A stretch of 64,000 nucleotides of DNA. It comes from Paenarthrobacter sp. AR 02 (GTDB taxonomy: Bacteria; Actinomycetota; Actinomycetes; Actinomycetales; Micrococcaceae). This document shows positions 55,398-64,000 of the stretch, piece after piece. Position 1 is the stretch's first letter, and each line of letters begins with the position of its first letter. Below the pieces are notes generated by a model. That model was not told the DNA's origin. It was given only the letters and a program-made list of their open reading frames with translations, and made no database searches. A program made the position numbers and the translations under genes. Location of the stretch: assembly GCF_021538675.1 (NCBI RefSeq), contig NZ_JAJUKH010000002.1:558001-622000 (forward strand). Reading direction: 5' to 3'.

Positions 55398-56429
55398 ATG
55401 AACTCGACGACGGAACAGGCTCCGGCATTGCCCGAAGCTCGCCGAGTCCCGGCCAGGGCGGGCAGCAAGCCACCCGGGACCGGCCCAAAGAAGCGGAAGG
55501 GCAAGGCCCCGCAGCAAAGCTTCCGGTCACGCCTGCGTCGAGATAAGCAGATGCTGCTCATGATGGTGCCGGGCGTGGCCTTCCTGCTGCTCTTCTTCTA
55601 CATTCCCATCCTCGGCAACGTCATCGCGTTCCAGGACTACCAGCCCTACTTGGGCATCGGTGACAGCCTGTGGGTTGGCTGGCAGAACTTCGTGGAACTG
55701 TTCGGAAACCCGGACTTCCTCCACGCCTTCTGGAACACCCTGTACCTGGCGGCCTGGCAGCTGGTCTTCCTGTTCCCGGTGCCCCTGGTGCTGGCCCTGA
55801 TTGTCGACTCGCTGATCAGCACCCGGGTCCGCAAGATCTTCCAGAGCATCGCCTACCTGCCGCACTTCCTGTCCTGGGTCCTGGTGATTGCGTTCTTCCA
55901 GCAAATGCTCGGTGGTGCGGGATTCGTCAACAACCTGCTCCGTGATTGGGGCATGGACCCGATTCCGTTCATGACCAACCCCGAGACCTTCCCTCTCATG
56001 GTGGTGGTCCAGATGATCTGGAAGGACGCCGGCTGGGCCATGATCATCTTCCTGGCAGCCCTTGCCAGCATTGACGCATCACTCTACGAAGCAGCCGCGG
56101 CAGATGGTGCAGGGCGCTGGCGCCGGATGTGGCACATAACCCTCCCCGGGCTCCGGCCGGTGATCGTTCTGCTGCTGATCCTGCGGATCGGCGACATCCT
56201 GTCCGTCGGCTTTGAGCAGTTCATCCTGCAGCGTGACGCAGTAGGGGCCGGAGCTGCGGAAGTGCTGGACACCTTCACCTATTACACAGGCGTAGTGGGC
56301 GGTGGTTGGAGCTCCGGCGCAGCAGCCGGGCTCGCCAAAGGTGTGGTCAGCGCCCTGCTGATCTACGGCGCCAACAAACTTGCCCACCGTTTCGGAGAAG
56401 ACGGAATCTTCGCAAAACAAGCGCGCTGA
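55398..56429 (+). CDS. Carbohydrate ABC transporter permease (CUT1, LplB/YteP-like)
   Basis: A 343-residue inner-membrane permease with six helices. A ~40-residue basic cytoplasmic N-terminus is followed by 'MLLMMVPGVAFLLLFFYIPI'. The EAA loop that docks on the ATPase is 'SLYEAAAADGAGRWRRMWHI'. LplB-like proteins form heterodimeric channels for oligosaccharides. ATG 55398 has AGGAGA upstream. It is the first gene of the operon with permease 2, the binding lipoprotein, LacI regulator and oxidoreductase. No ATPase gene is present, so a shared MsiK/UgpC-type ATPase elsewhere must energise it. Confidence 0.93.
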   Translation: MNSTTEQAPALPEARRVPARAGSKPPGTGPKKRKGKAPQQSFRSRLRRDKQMLLMMVPGVAFLLLFFYIPILGNVIAFQDYQPYLGIGDSLWVGWQNFVELFGNPDFLHAFWNTLYLAAWQLVFLFPVPLVLALIVDSLISTRVRKIFQSIAYLPHFLSWVLVIAFFQQMLGGAGFVNNLLRDWGMDPIPFMTNPETFPLMVVVQMIWKDAGWAMIIFLAALASIDASLYEAAAADGAGRWRRMWHITLPGLRPVIVLLLILRIGDILSVGFEQFILQRDAVGAGAAEVLDTFTYYTGVVGGGWSSGAAAGLAKGVVSALLIYGANKLAHRFGEDGIFAKQAR

Positions 56430-56470
56430 GAGCCACGCAGGCCCGCGCGGCAGCCGCACAAGGAGAACCC

Positions 56471-57394
56471 ATGGCAACAACACTTTTCACCAGGAAACCC
56501 CGGGAACTGACGTACAACCCCAAACGCCCGGTGTGGAAGGAAAAACCTTCCGCGCTCTACCAAACGGTCAAAGCAGTCGTCCTGATCGTCTTCAGTATCT
56601 CCATCCTGACCCCCATCCTGTTGGTGGTCTCCACCTCCCTGGCCGACACGGAGCAACTCGTTAAGGCAGGCGGGTTCGTCCTCTGGCCGGAGCGGCCCAC
56701 GTTCGAGGCGTATGCCACCATCTTCAAAGGCCCCATGGTCCTGCAGTCGCTGGGTGTGAGCATGCTGATCACGGCAGTGGGCACCATCCTGGCGCTGTTC
56801 GTGACCATCACCATGGCCTACGCCACGAGCCGCACTGTCCTCTTCGGCCGGCCGGTGATCCTCGCAGTGCTGTTCACGCTGCTTTTTGCACCGGGCCTGA
56901 TTCCGTCCTTCCTCATGATCCGTCAGCTGGGGCTGCTGGACTCGCTGTGGTCGCTGATCCTTCCCGGCATTTTCGGTGCCTTCAACTTTGTGGTCATGCG
57001 GTCCTTCTTCATGAACATCCCGGGGGAACTGATTGAAAGCGCCAGGATCGACGGCGCCAACGACTGGCAGATCCTGTGGCGGATCGTCATGCCGCTGTCC
57101 AAAGCCGTGATCGCCGTCGTCGGGCTGTTCTACGCGGTTGGTTTCTGGAACTCCTTCTTCAATGCATTGCTCTACATCAACGACCACTCCAAGTGGCCCA
57201 TCCAGTTGCTGCTGCGCAACTTCGTGGTCCAGGGCAGCGGCGCCGCAGATCAACTCGGAATCACCACAACGCCTCCGCCGCAGTCCATCCAGATGGCCGT
57301 CGTCGTGGTTGCCCTGGTCCCCATCCTGATGGTTTACCCGTTCCTCCAAAAGCACTTCGCCAAGGGCGTCATCACTGGCGCCGTGAAGGGCTGA
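56471..57394 (+). CDS. Carbohydrate ABC transporter permease (CUT1, LplC/YtcP-like)
   Basis: A 307-residue second permease with six helices. The EAA loop reads 'ELIESARIDGANDWQILWRI', and 'SLADTEQLVKAGGFVLWPE' is typical of the LplC/YtcP group, which imports oligosaccharides or uronides. ATG 56471 follows AGGAGA; the frame extends far upstream only through the previous gene. It pairs with the LplB-like protein in the membrane. Confidence 0.94.
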   Translation: MATTLFTRKPRELTYNPKRPVWKEKPSALYQTVKAVVLIVFSISILTPILLVVSTSLADTEQLVKAGGFVLWPERPTFEAYATIFKGPMVLQSLGVSMLITAVGTILALFVTITMAYATSRTVLFGRPVILAVLFTLLFAPGLIPSFLMIRQLGLLDSLWSLILPGIFGAFNFVVMRSFFMNIPGELIESARIDGANDWQILWRIVMPLSKAVIAVVGLFYAVGFWNSFFNALLYINDHSKWPIQLLLRNFVVQGSGAADQLGITTTPPPQSIQMAVVVVALVPILMVYPFLQKHFAKGVITGAVKG

Positions 57395-57464
57395 CCGCTT
57401 CCGCGGACCCGCCAAAGAACTGACACAACACACCATGAAGCAAGTAACCAGAAAGGGTTATGCC

Positions 57465-59123
57465 ATGACGAGCACTACCTCACAGGCTGGATTCAGCCGC
57501 CGCGGTTTCCTTGGCCTCGCAGGCCTGGCCGTGACCGCCGTCGGCCTGTCCGCCTGCGGTGGTGGCGGGTCCGCAGGCAACGGAGGCGCCGCCGCCTCAG
57601 CCTCGGTCAAACTGCCCACGTACAAGGAATTCACCGGCGTCACCCCGGATATCGCGGGTAACGCCAAGGGCCTCCAGGCCGGATACTTCAAGCTGCCCAC
57701 CGCTGTGCAGTCCGTGAAGACCCCGCCCCTCAAAGGCAAAGTGACCGGGCTGACCGAAACGTTCGACACCATGAGCCCCGGGCTGAAGGACAACCCGTTC
57801 TGGCAGAGGCTCAACGCCAAGCTCGGCGGCGACCTGGAGCTGCAGATCGCCGAGGACATTGGCGACGGCTACCCGGCGAAGTTCGCCACCGTCCTTGCCA
57901 GCAACGATCTCCCGGACATGATGTGGGTTCCGCCGAACCAGGGCATCCCCAACGTCGGCCCCATGCTGGAAGCCAAGTTCCAGGACCTGACGCCCTACCT
58001 CTCGGGCGACGCCGTCCTTGAGTACCCCAACCTCGCGGCCCTCAAGCCCGATTCCTGGAAGACCGCCGTCGTCAACGGCAAAATCTGGGGAGCTCCCATC
58101 CCGAGCACCCCGTTCGGCCAGGTCTATGTGGGCAACCACGCCGTGTGGGAGCAGGTAGGGGGTTTTGAGGCCGGCAGTGCTGATGAGTTCCTGGACAAGG
58201 CCAAGGAACTGACGCGTCCCGGTGAGCAGAAGTACGCGTTGGAGCCCGCCTACATCAACGCCCTGCACATGGTCACGGAGTGGTTCGGCGCCCCGAACAG
58301 CTGGGCAGTGAACAAGGACCGCACGTTGACGCACCTCTACGAAACCGACGAATACCTGGCCGGTGTGGAGTTCACCGCCAAAATGTTCGCCGCCGGTGTC
58401 TTCTACCCGGACTCCAAAGCCACCGACATCCGTTCGCGCGTAGCCAATGGCAGCGTCGCGGCCCAGGTGGTGGTGGGTCCGCACGACATCCGCAGCTACC
58501 GCTCGCTGAACAAGGACGCCCAGTTCGACATTTTGATCCCCTTCAGTGCCGACGGCAAGGTCAAGCCCGTCTACGACATGGGGTACGGAACGGTCGGTTT
58601 CACACCATTCAAGAAGGCGGACGAGGGCAAGATCCGCGAGCTCCTCGCGCTGATCAACTACCTGTCGGCGCCGTTCGGCACCGTGGAGTACATGCAAAAG
58701 AACTTCGGCGAGCTCGGCCAGGACTACACCATCGACGCCTCCGGAACACCGGCACGCACCGAAACCGGCACCACCAACGCCCCCGGCCTGGTATCGGCGT
58801 TGAACATCATGGCCAGTCCGGAAAACGTCATTTTCAACCCGGGCTTCGACGACGACACACGCTACGTCAGCAAGCAGGAAGAAAAGCTCCTCGAATTCGC
58901 GTGGCGCAACCCCACCAACGGTTCCTACTCGGATACCAACGCCAAGGTGGGAGCAAAGATCACCAAGCAACTGCGCGACAAGGTAGTGGACATCATCACC
59001 GGCCGCGCCAAGATCGACGAACTCAAGGACGCCGTGAAGCGCTGGAAGAGCGAGGGCGGTGACAAGATGCGCGACGAGTACCAGGCCGCGTTGGACCCCA
59101 ACGCCCCGGTCTTCAGGAGCTAG
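57465..59123 (+). CDS. Extracellular sugar-binding lipoprotein (LplA-like)
   Basis: A 552-residue solute-binding protein of the large LplA type. The signal peptide carries a twin-arginine-like 'SRRGFLG' and a lipobox 'GLSAC', with lipid-modified C31. Export could be through Tat or Sec. The mature part has two alpha/beta lobes with 'KLPTYKEFTGVTPDIAGNA' and 'LTEYLS'-like lobe-hinge motifs not clearly diagnostic. GAAAGGG places the start at ATG 57465; an ATG 30 nt earlier has no ribosome site. Its substrate should be an oligosaccharide or glycoside also handled by the oxidoreductase, but is not identifiable. Confidence 0.92.
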   Translation: MTSTTSQAGFSRRGFLGLAGLAVTAVGLSACGGGGSAGNGGAAASASVKLPTYKEFTGVTPDIAGNAKGLQAGYFKLPTAVQSVKTPPLKGKVTGLTETFDTMSPGLKDNPFWQRLNAKLGGDLELQIAEDIGDGYPAKFATVLASNDLPDMMWVPPNQGIPNVGPMLEAKFQDLTPYLSGDAVLEYPNLAALKPDSWKTAVVNGKIWGAPIPSTPFGQVYVGNHAVWEQVGGFEAGSADEFLDKAKELTRPGEQKYALEPAYINALHMVTEWFGAPNSWAVNKDRTLTHLYETDEYLAGVEFTAKMFAAGVFYPDSKATDIRSRVANGSVAAQVVVGPHDIRSYRSLNKDAQFDILIPFSADGKVKPVYDMGYGTVGFTPFKKADEGKIRELLALINYLSAPFGTVEYMQKNFGELGQDYTIDASGTPARTETGTTNAPGLVSALNIMASPENVIFNPGFDDDTRYVSKQEEKLLEFAWRNPTNGSYSDTNAKVGAKITKQLRDKVVDIITGRAKIDELKDAVKRWKSEGGDKMRDEYQAALDPNAPVFRS

Positions 59124-59172
59124 CCTCAGACCAACAAACGAAGAAACCAAGCACGCACCAGCAGGGGGAACC

Positions 59173-60234
59173 ATGGCCAAAACAAGCAGCACCGGAGTCC
59201 GACCCACCATCCGTATGGTGGCCGAATTGGCGGGCGTCTCCACGGCCACGGTTTCCTATGTCCTCTCGGGTCGCCGCGGTGATGGCGGACCGGGTGTTTC
59301 GGATCCGACGGCGGAAAAGGTCAAGGCCGCTGCGGAGCGGCTCGGCTACCGCCCCAACCAGGCGGCCCGTGCAATCCGGACCGGCCGTACCAACACCGTG
59401 ATCCTGTCGCTGACCATGCTGTCCGATCCTTGGTCCCTGTCCGTCATTGAGGCCGTCCAGAAGGCGGCCGCCCCGCTGGGCATCACACCGATGATCCTCG
59501 GAGATGCGGACTGGGTGAAGGTCCTGGGCACGCATAACGCCGACGCCGTGTTCGTGGACGCTGTCAGCAAGGGCCAGCGGGATGAACTTCGTAAGCTCGC
59601 CGAGCACGGAACCACCCTGGTGGTCTTCGACGAAGGGTTGGACGCGGAAGGGTTCGACGTTATCCGTTCCATTGCCGGGCCTGGCTGCCGCATGGCCGTG
59701 GAGCACCTGCTCCACGGCCATCGGAAGATCGCTTGCCTGACTCCGGCCACGGCCCAGGGAACCTCTGGTGGGGCACGCTACAGGGCCTACTCCGAAGCGC
59801 TCGCAGCCGCCGGAATTGCGGAACGGGAAGACTACGTGGGCTTGTTCGATGGCACCAGCGCCGGGGCCTACGCTGCGGCAACGCGGGTACTCAGCATGCC
59901 GGACCGGCCGACCGCTATCTACGCCACTACTGATTTCGCCGCAGTCAGCGCCATCAACGCCGCTCAACGCCTGGGGCTGGCCGTGGGCGCCGATGTAGAC
60001 ATCATCGGCGTCGGCAACACGGTGGAAGGTGAACGGATGTCGCCGTCGCTGAGCACTGTTGGCCCAGTGGACTTTTTCGACAAGCTGGCCCGGCTGCTCC
60101 TGCGACGTGCCACCGGCCAGACCGGAGACTCTGCCGGAGGTGCCCCAAAGGAGCCGGGTGTCCTGGACTTCCCCTGGCACTTGTTCGTGCGTGAATCGGC
60201 GCCGCATCGCAGCGCCGCAACCAGACTTTACTAA
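59173..60234 (+). CDS. LacI-family transcriptional regulator
   Basis: 353 residues. The N-terminal helix-turn-helix is 'IRMVAELAGVSTATVSYVLS', and a hinge helix lies around 'KVKAAAERLGYRPNQAARAI' (the last residues include the minor-groove contact). A periplasmic-binding-protein-like sugar-sensing domain follows (~70-340). It is inside the operon it likely represses, through the palindrome upstream of the first permease. ATG 59173 follows AGGGGG. The effector is unknown. Confidence 0.93.
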   Translation: MAKTSSTGVRPTIRMVAELAGVSTATVSYVLSGRRGDGGPGVSDPTAEKVKAAAERLGYRPNQAARAIRTGRTNTVILSLTMLSDPWSLSVIEAVQKAAAPLGITPMILGDADWVKVLGTHNADAVFVDAVSKGQRDELRKLAEHGTTLVVFDEGLDAEGFDVIRSIAGPGCRMAVEHLLHGHRKIACLTPATAQGTSGGARYRAYSEALAAAGIAEREDYVGLFDGTSAGAYAAATRVLSMPDRPTAIYATTDFAAVSAINAAQRLGLAVGADVDIIGVGNTVEGERMSPSLSTVGPVDFFDKLARLLLRRATGQTGDSAGGAPKEPGVLDFPWHLFVRESAPHRSAATRLY

Positions 60235-60261
60235 TGAATCAGCAGAAGGAAATTTCACACC

Positions 60262-61446
60262 ATGGAAAAGGATTTGAAGGTCGGCATCGTAGGTTTTGGC
60301 CTGCGGTCGGGGCTTTGGAAGCATGCCCACAAGCCGGGCGAAGGCTCTGAAGTCACCATCGTTTGCGACCTCAGCGAACGCGGCCGTGCAGACGCTGCTG
60401 AACGCATCCCCACCGCGCGGATCACGGATGATCTTGAGGAGCTGCTGGCCAGCGGCCTGGACGCCGTACTTGTCCTGACCCCCGATAACCAGCACGCCGC
60501 CGTCGCCGTCCGTACGCTCAAGGCGGGCATCCCCACCTTCTGCGAGAAGCCGCTGGACATTACCGTGGAGGCCGCGGACCTGATCCTGAAGACGGCCTAC
60601 GAAACCGGTACCCGGCTCTACGTCGGCCACAACATGCGCCACATGCCGGTGGTGGTCCAGATGCGCCAGCTCATCGAAGAAGGCAGGATCGGTGACGTCA
60701 AAGCGGTGTGGTGCCGGCATTTCGTGGGCCACGGCGGTGACTACTACTTCAAGGACTGGCACGCGCAGCGGGCCAACGTCACGTCGCTGTTGCTCCAAAA
60801 GGGTGCCCACGACATTGACGTGATCCACTGGCTGGCCGGCGGGTACACCAAGCGGGTTGCCGCCGTCGGCGATCTTGCAGTCTACGGCGACGTGCCGAAT
60901 CGAAGCGACAACGCCGGAAAGCGCATGGGCGACTGGTTCTCCATGGACAACTGGCCGCCCACGGAGCAGAAGGACCTGGCGGAGGTGATCGACGTCGAGG
61001 ACATTTCCATGATGAACATGGTGCTGGACAACGGCGTCCTGGCCTCCTACCAGCAGTGCCACTTCACGCCCGACTACTGGCGCAACTACACCGTGATCGG
61101 CACCAAGGGCCGGATCGAAAACCTCGGTGACGGGCCGGGGGAGACCATCAACGTCTGGACCAGCCGGTCGTCCGGCTATGCCGCACCGGATGAAGTTATC
61201 ACCATTCAGGACGGCGAAGGCGGCCACGGCGGCGCGGATCCGCGCCTCATCGATGAATTCCTGCGGTTTGCCTCCGATGGCGGCCAAACACAGACCAGCC
61301 CGGTCGCCGCGCGGCAAGCCGTGGTAGCGGGCATCCTGGCGGCCGAATCCCTGCGTGGCGACGGCTCCGCGCTGGAAGTGCCGGAACTCCCGGCCGAGCT
61401 GGTGGAATATTTCGACGCCGGCCAGCCGGCCCTGGTCCGCGACTGA
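60262..61446 (+). CDS. Gfo/Idh/MocA family oxidoreductase
   Basis: A 394-residue NAD(P)-dependent sugar or inositol dehydrogenase. The Rossmann motif is 'KVGIVGFGLRSGLWKHA', the nucleotide- and substrate-binding lysine is in 'PTFCEKPLDITVEAADLIL', and the catalytic Asp/His pair is in 'KGAHDIDVIHWLAGG'. The C-terminal beta sheet region ('NMVLDNGVLASYQQCHFTPD') binds the sugar. Its placement in the transport operon implies it oxidises the imported sugar or a glycosidase product. AAGGAA precedes ATG 60262. It is convergent with the LysR gene, 1 nt apart. Confidence 0.92.
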   Translation: MEKDLKVGIVGFGLRSGLWKHAHKPGEGSEVTIVCDLSERGRADAAERIPTARITDDLEELLASGLDAVLVLTPDNQHAAVAVRTLKAGIPTFCEKPLDITVEAADLILKTAYETGTRLYVGHNMRHMPVVVQMRQLIEEGRIGDVKAVWCRHFVGHGGDYYFKDWHAQRANVTSLLLQKGAHDIDVIHWLAGGYTKRVAAVGDLAVYGDVPNRSDNAGKRMGDWFSMDNWPPTEQKDLAEVIDVEDISMMNMVLDNGVLASYQQCHFTPDYWRNYTVIGTKGRIENLGDGPGETINVWTSRSSGYAAPDEVITIQDGEGGHGGADPRLIDEFLRFASDGGQTQTSPVAARQAVVAGILAAESLRGDGSALEVPELPAELVEYFDAGQPALVRD

Positions 61447-61447
61447 G

Positions 61448-62386
61448 CTAGCGGGGACTGGATAGCTCGATGAGCTCGGTCATGACGGTTTGAAGTGACT
61501 CGCAAACCGTTATGACCGATTTTCTTTTGAGAGCCTCAGGCCGGGCGAGGATGTCGATCTTGCGGACGGAATTCACTCCGGCCAGCGGGCGGAGCACCAC
61601 GCCTGCGTCCAGCACGCGTCGGGCCGTGAATCTGGGCAGCAGTCCAATTGCACCACCGGCCGAGACCAGCGCCGCAACGGTGGAATAGTCATTGATGCGG
61701 TGCAGCACCTCCGCGGGGCGCCCGCTCACGGCCACGACGGCGGCCAACACATCCGCGGGGGAGTAGCCATCGCGGCTGGTCACCCAGGCTTCATCGACGA
61801 CGTCGGAGGGTTCCAACTCGGTCCTGGCCGCCAGGGGGTGATGCGCGGGGAGCGCAATGTCCAACGGTTCGTCGGCCAACGGAATCACCGCGACCTTGTC
61901 TTCGGGCCAGGGCGGGCTGTTGTCCATCCGGTGCGCCAGGACAAGGTCGTACTGAGCGGCCAACCCCGGGAAATCCTCCTGGGCCACGTCTTCGTCGGAC
62001 AGCCGCAGTCGTGGTGACATCCCGCCGTCGGACGCTTTGTCTGCAGCCAGCAGCGCTGCCAATGGCGCGAACAGCGCCTGCCCCGCACTGTGGAAGGCGC
62101 TCACGCTGACAGGCGCGTCCGGAGCGTCGTGGTAGGCGCCGATCGCGGCCCGCGCATCTGCCATGGCGTTGACGACGGCGGCACCCGCCTCAGCGAGTAC
62201 GCGGCCGGCGTCGGTCAGCACCAAAGCCCTGCCCTCCTTGCGGGTCAAGGGCACATCCACCGACCTCTGGAGGAGCGCGAGCTGTTGGGATACGGCGGAC
62301 GGGGTGACCATGAGGGTCTCCGCCACGGCCTTCACGCTGCCGAGGTCCCCAAGTTCGCGAAGCATCTGCAGCTGATGAATTTCCAT
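61448..62386 (-). CDS. LysR-family transcriptional regulator divergent from tdh-kbl
   Basis: 312 residues. The winged helix-turn-helix is at the N-terminus ('GSVKAVAETLMVTPSAVSQQ', then the wing) and a LysR-substrate domain spans ~90-300. ATG 62386 is chosen because TAGGAT lies six bases upstream (leaderless), rather than the TTG six bases earlier. LysR proteins bind divergent promoters and activate the neighbour in response to a pathway metabolite, here probably threonine or a product of its breakdown. An 11-nt direct repeat in the intergenic region (62396-62438) overlaps both promoters and is the likely target. Confidence 0.92.
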   Translation of the reverse strand: MEIHQLQMLRELGDLGSVKAVAETLMVTPSAVSQQLALLQRSVDVPLTRKEGRALVLTDAGRVLAEAGAAVVNAMADARAAIGAYHDAPDAPVSVSAFHSAGQALFAPLAALLAADKASDGGMSPRLRLSDEDVAQEDFPGLAAQYDLVLAHRMDNSPPWPEDKVAVIPLADEPLDIALPAHHPLAARTELEPSDVVDEAWVTSRDGYSPADVLAAVVAVSGRPAEVLHRINDYSTVAALVSAGGAIGLLPRFTARRVLDAGVVLRPLAGVNSVRKIDILARPEALKRKSVITVCESLQTVMTELIELSSPR

Positions 62387-62392
62387 TAGCAA

Positions 62393-62398
62393 ATCCTA
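62393..62398 (-). promoter_or_regulatory. -10 hexamer of leaderless lysR-type gene
   Basis: TAGGAT on the minus strand, then TTGCTA, then ATG at 62386. It overlaps the first copy of the direct repeat. Confidence 0.6.
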
Positions 62399-62438
62399 AA
62401 TCGTTGATTGAGAAGAATCTAGTTGTGCTAAATCGTTG
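62396..62438. repeat. 11-nt direct repeat, candidate LysR-regulator binding sites
   Basis: CTAAATCGTTG occurs perfectly at 62396-62406 and 62428-62438, a 32-bp period (three helix turns). Copy one overlaps the lysR -10; copy two overlaps a possible tdh -10 (CTAAAT, 62428-62433), with TTGATT at 62404-62409 as -35. Confidence 0.6.
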
Positions 62439-62495
62439 GCGGAGCTTCAATGGACTCAGCAGCAGCGAAGCAGCCCTAAGCCAGTGAGGAATCCC

Positions 62496-63542
62496 ATGAA
62501 GGCTCTCTACAAATCCGGACCCCACGCAGGGTTTGAACTCGTCGACCGTCCCGAGCCCGAAGCCGGCCCCGGCGACGTCAAGATCCGGGTCATGACCACC
62601 GGCATCTGCGGCACCGACCTCCACATCCAAAGCTGGGACGCCTGGGCGCAGGGGATCATCGAGGCACCCCTCATCGCGGGCCACGAGTTCTACGGTGAAG
62701 TGGTGGAAATCGGCGAGGACGTCCGCGACGTCAAGGTAGGGGACCGGGTCTCCGGTGAAGGCCACGTGGTCTGCGGAATTTGCCGCAACTGCCGTGCCGG
62801 ACGCCGCCAGATGTGTATCCACACCGTCTCCGTCGGCGTGCAGCGCGATGGCGCATTCGCAGAGTACGTTGTCATCCCGGAAACGAACGTTTGGGTCCAC
62901 CACGACGAATCCGTTACCCCGGAACTCGGCGCTATCTTCGACCCCTTCGGCAACGCCGTGCATACCGCATTGAGCTTCCCGTTGGTCGGCGAAGACGTGC
63001 TCATTACCGGTGCCGGACCCATCGGACTCATGGCCATCGCCGTCGCCCGCCACGCCGGTGCCCGCAAGATTGCCATCACCGACGTCTCCGCACCCCGGCT
63101 GGAACTCGCCCGGCAGATGGGCGTGGACCTCGCGGTTGACGTGTCCAAGATGCGTGTCCGCGAAGCGCAGCAGGAACTGGGTATGCGTGAAGGGTTCGAC
63201 ATTGGACTGGAAATGTCCGGACACCCCACGGCACTGCCTGAGATGATCGACAACATGAACCACGGCGGACGCATCGCCATGCTGGGCCTGCCCAGCCAGT
63301 CCATCGACATCGACTGGGGCAAGGTAGTCACCCACATGCTCACCCTGAAGGGCATCTATGGCCGTGAAATGTTCGAGACCTGGTACGCCATGAGTGCCAT
63401 GCTCTCTTCCAACCCGGTGCTCCACCGCAGTATCTCCGCAGTGGTCACCGACAAGCTCTCCGCATCCGACTGGGAAAAGGGCTTCGACATCGCCCGCAAC
63501 GGTACCGGCGGAAAAGTGGTCCTCGACTGGACCGAACTCTAA
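62496..63542 (+). CDS. tdh: L-threonine 3-dehydrogenase
   Basis: A 348-residue zinc medium-chain dehydrogenase converting L-threonine to 2-amino-3-oxobutyrate with NAD+, the substrate of Kbl encoded next. The catalytic zinc ligands lie in '[18 protein letters not shown]' (Cys) and '[10 protein letters not shown]' (His-Glu). The structural zinc site is '[15 protein letters not shown]'. '[14 protein letters not shown]' is the NAD fold, and '[16 protein letters not shown]' is Tdh-specific. GTGAGGA lies five bases before ATG 62496. Probably activated by the divergent LysR protein. Confidence 0.96.
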   Translation: MKALYKSGPHAGFELVDRPEPEAGPGDVKIRVMTTGICGTDLHIQSWDAWAQGIIEAPLIAGHEFYGEVVEIGEDVRDVKVGDRVSGEGHVVCGICRNCRAGRRQMCIHTVSVGVQRDGAFAEYVVIPETNVWVHHDESVTPELGAIFDPFGNAVHTALSFPLVGEDVLITGAGPIGLMAIAVARHAGARKIAITDVSAPRLELARQMGVDLAVDVSKMRVREAQQELGMREGFDIGLEMSGHPTALPEMIDNMNHGGRIAMLGLPSQSIDIDWGKVVTHMLTLKGIYGREMFETWYAMSAMLSSNPVLHRSISAVVTDKLSASDWEKGFDIARNGTGGKVVLDWTEL

Positions 63543-63576
63543 CCGGACCGACTTTCCCTCACCCTTAGGAGCACCC

Positions 63577-64000
63577 ATGTACTCAGCCATCAAAGACCAA
63601 CTGCAGGGCGAACTCGACGAGATCCGCAGCGCCGGACTCTTCAAGACCGAACGCCACATCGACTCCCCGCAGGCCAGCCACATCGCTGCCGGCCAACTCG
63701 GCCAGCCCGCCAACAAGGTCCTGAACTTCTGCGCGAACAACTACCTGGGCCTGGCCGACCACCCGGACATCATCGCCGCGGCCAAGTCCGCCATGGACGA
63801 GCGTGGCTTCGGCATGGCTTCCGTACGTTTCATTTGCGGTACCCAGGACCTCCACCTGGAACTGGAGGCCCGCGTTTCGGCGTTCCTGGGCACCGAGGAC
63901 ACTATCCTGTTCTCCAGCTGCTTTGACGCCAACGGGGGTGTTTTTGAGTCGCTGTTCGGTCCGGAAGACGCCATCATTTCCGACTCCCTGAACCATGCCT
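63577..64000 (+). CDS. kbl: 2-amino-3-ketobutyrate CoA ligase (glycine C-acetyltransferase), partial
   Basis: The first 141 codons of a PLP enzyme of the alpha-oxoamine synthase family; the frame runs off the window. It starts '[20 protein letters not shown]' and has '[20 protein letters not shown]' and '[20 protein letters not shown]', characteristic of Kbl rather than BioF or HemA. With Tdh it turns threonine into glycine plus acetyl-CoA. AGGAG lies five bases before ATG 63577. The PLP lysine is beyond the window edge. Confidence 0.95.
   Translation, partial: MYSAIKDQLQGELDEIRSAGLFKTERHIDSPQASHIAAGQLGQPANKVLNFCANNYLGLADHPDIIAAAKSAMDERGFGMASVRFICGTQDLHLELEARVSAFLGTEDTILFSSCFDANGGVFESLFGPEDAIISDSLNHA

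Noticed and set aside
59113..61317. 734-codon antisense frame across the LacI and Gfo/Idh genes
   Set aside because: It crosses two real genes and the gap between them and has no recognisable domain; typical high-GC artefact.

Overview
The window comes from a high-GC Gram-positive bacterium, most likely an Arthrobacter/Paenarthrobacter-type member of the Micrococcales. This rests on very GC-rich third codon positions, frequent GTG/TTG starts, an AccD-AccE acyl-CoA carboxylase pair, gatCAB, Tdh/Kbl, and an FN3-MoxR-DUF58-transglutaminase-FHA-PP2C-kinase cluster characteristic of actinobacteria. The genus is an inference; no 16S rRNA or tRNA gene is visible.

Layout. 1-2.75 kb: a partial TetR regulator with its own palindrome, a YbjQ-like protein and a dicarboxylate/amino-acid symporter, all on the minus strand. 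2.86-4.55 kb: a small, less GC-rich island with an orphan polymorphic-toxin C-terminal module and two candidate immunity genes. 4.6-12 kb: a DUF885 protein, AccE/AccD, a divergent SDR, BirA, a PH-domain membrane protein and a Rv1264-like adenylate cyclase. 12.5-35.3 kb: one long plus-strand cluster of eleven genes. It holds a 2,029-residue membrane-anchored Ig-like/FN3 surface protein, MoxR AAA ATPase, DUF58, a transglutaminase-like membrane protein, RDD-FHA, PP2C phosphatase, a second FHA protein, a Ser/Thr kinase, an FHA-like/winged-helix protein, a 1,493-residue EssC/FtsK-type ATPase with its own FHA domain, and a secreted Pro-rich membrane protein. Most junctions are 4-13 nt overlaps. It resembles the Bifidobacterium PFNA cluster fused to a type VII secretion-like motor, but no WXG100 substrate is visible.

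35.4-44.5 kb: LigA, an inositol-phosphatase-like enzyme, a broken AAA ATPase, an LLM flavin oxidoreductase, GNAT, RidA and a DcuS/DcuR-type two-component system divergent from a CitMHS transporter. 46-55 kb: an LCP cell-wall ligase, CtaG-like protein, AI-2E family exporter, gatCAB, a DUF5666-like secreted protein and a formylglycine-generating enzyme homologue. 55-61.4 kb: a carbohydrate uptake operon (two CUT1 permeases, lipoprotein, LacI regulator, Gfo/Idh oxidoreductase) without its own ATPase. 61.4-64 kb: a LysR regulator divergent from tdh-kbl (threonine catabolism); kbl runs off the window.

A recurring signal crosses the window. At least nine genes have a TAnnnT hexamer exactly six bases before the start codon, the layout of leaderless actinobacterial mRNAs. 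It was used to choose several starts. The most interesting regions are the 12.5-35.3 kb phospho-signalling/secretion-like cluster, the toxin/immunity island, the decayed AAA ATPase and the repeat-flanked regulatory regions.
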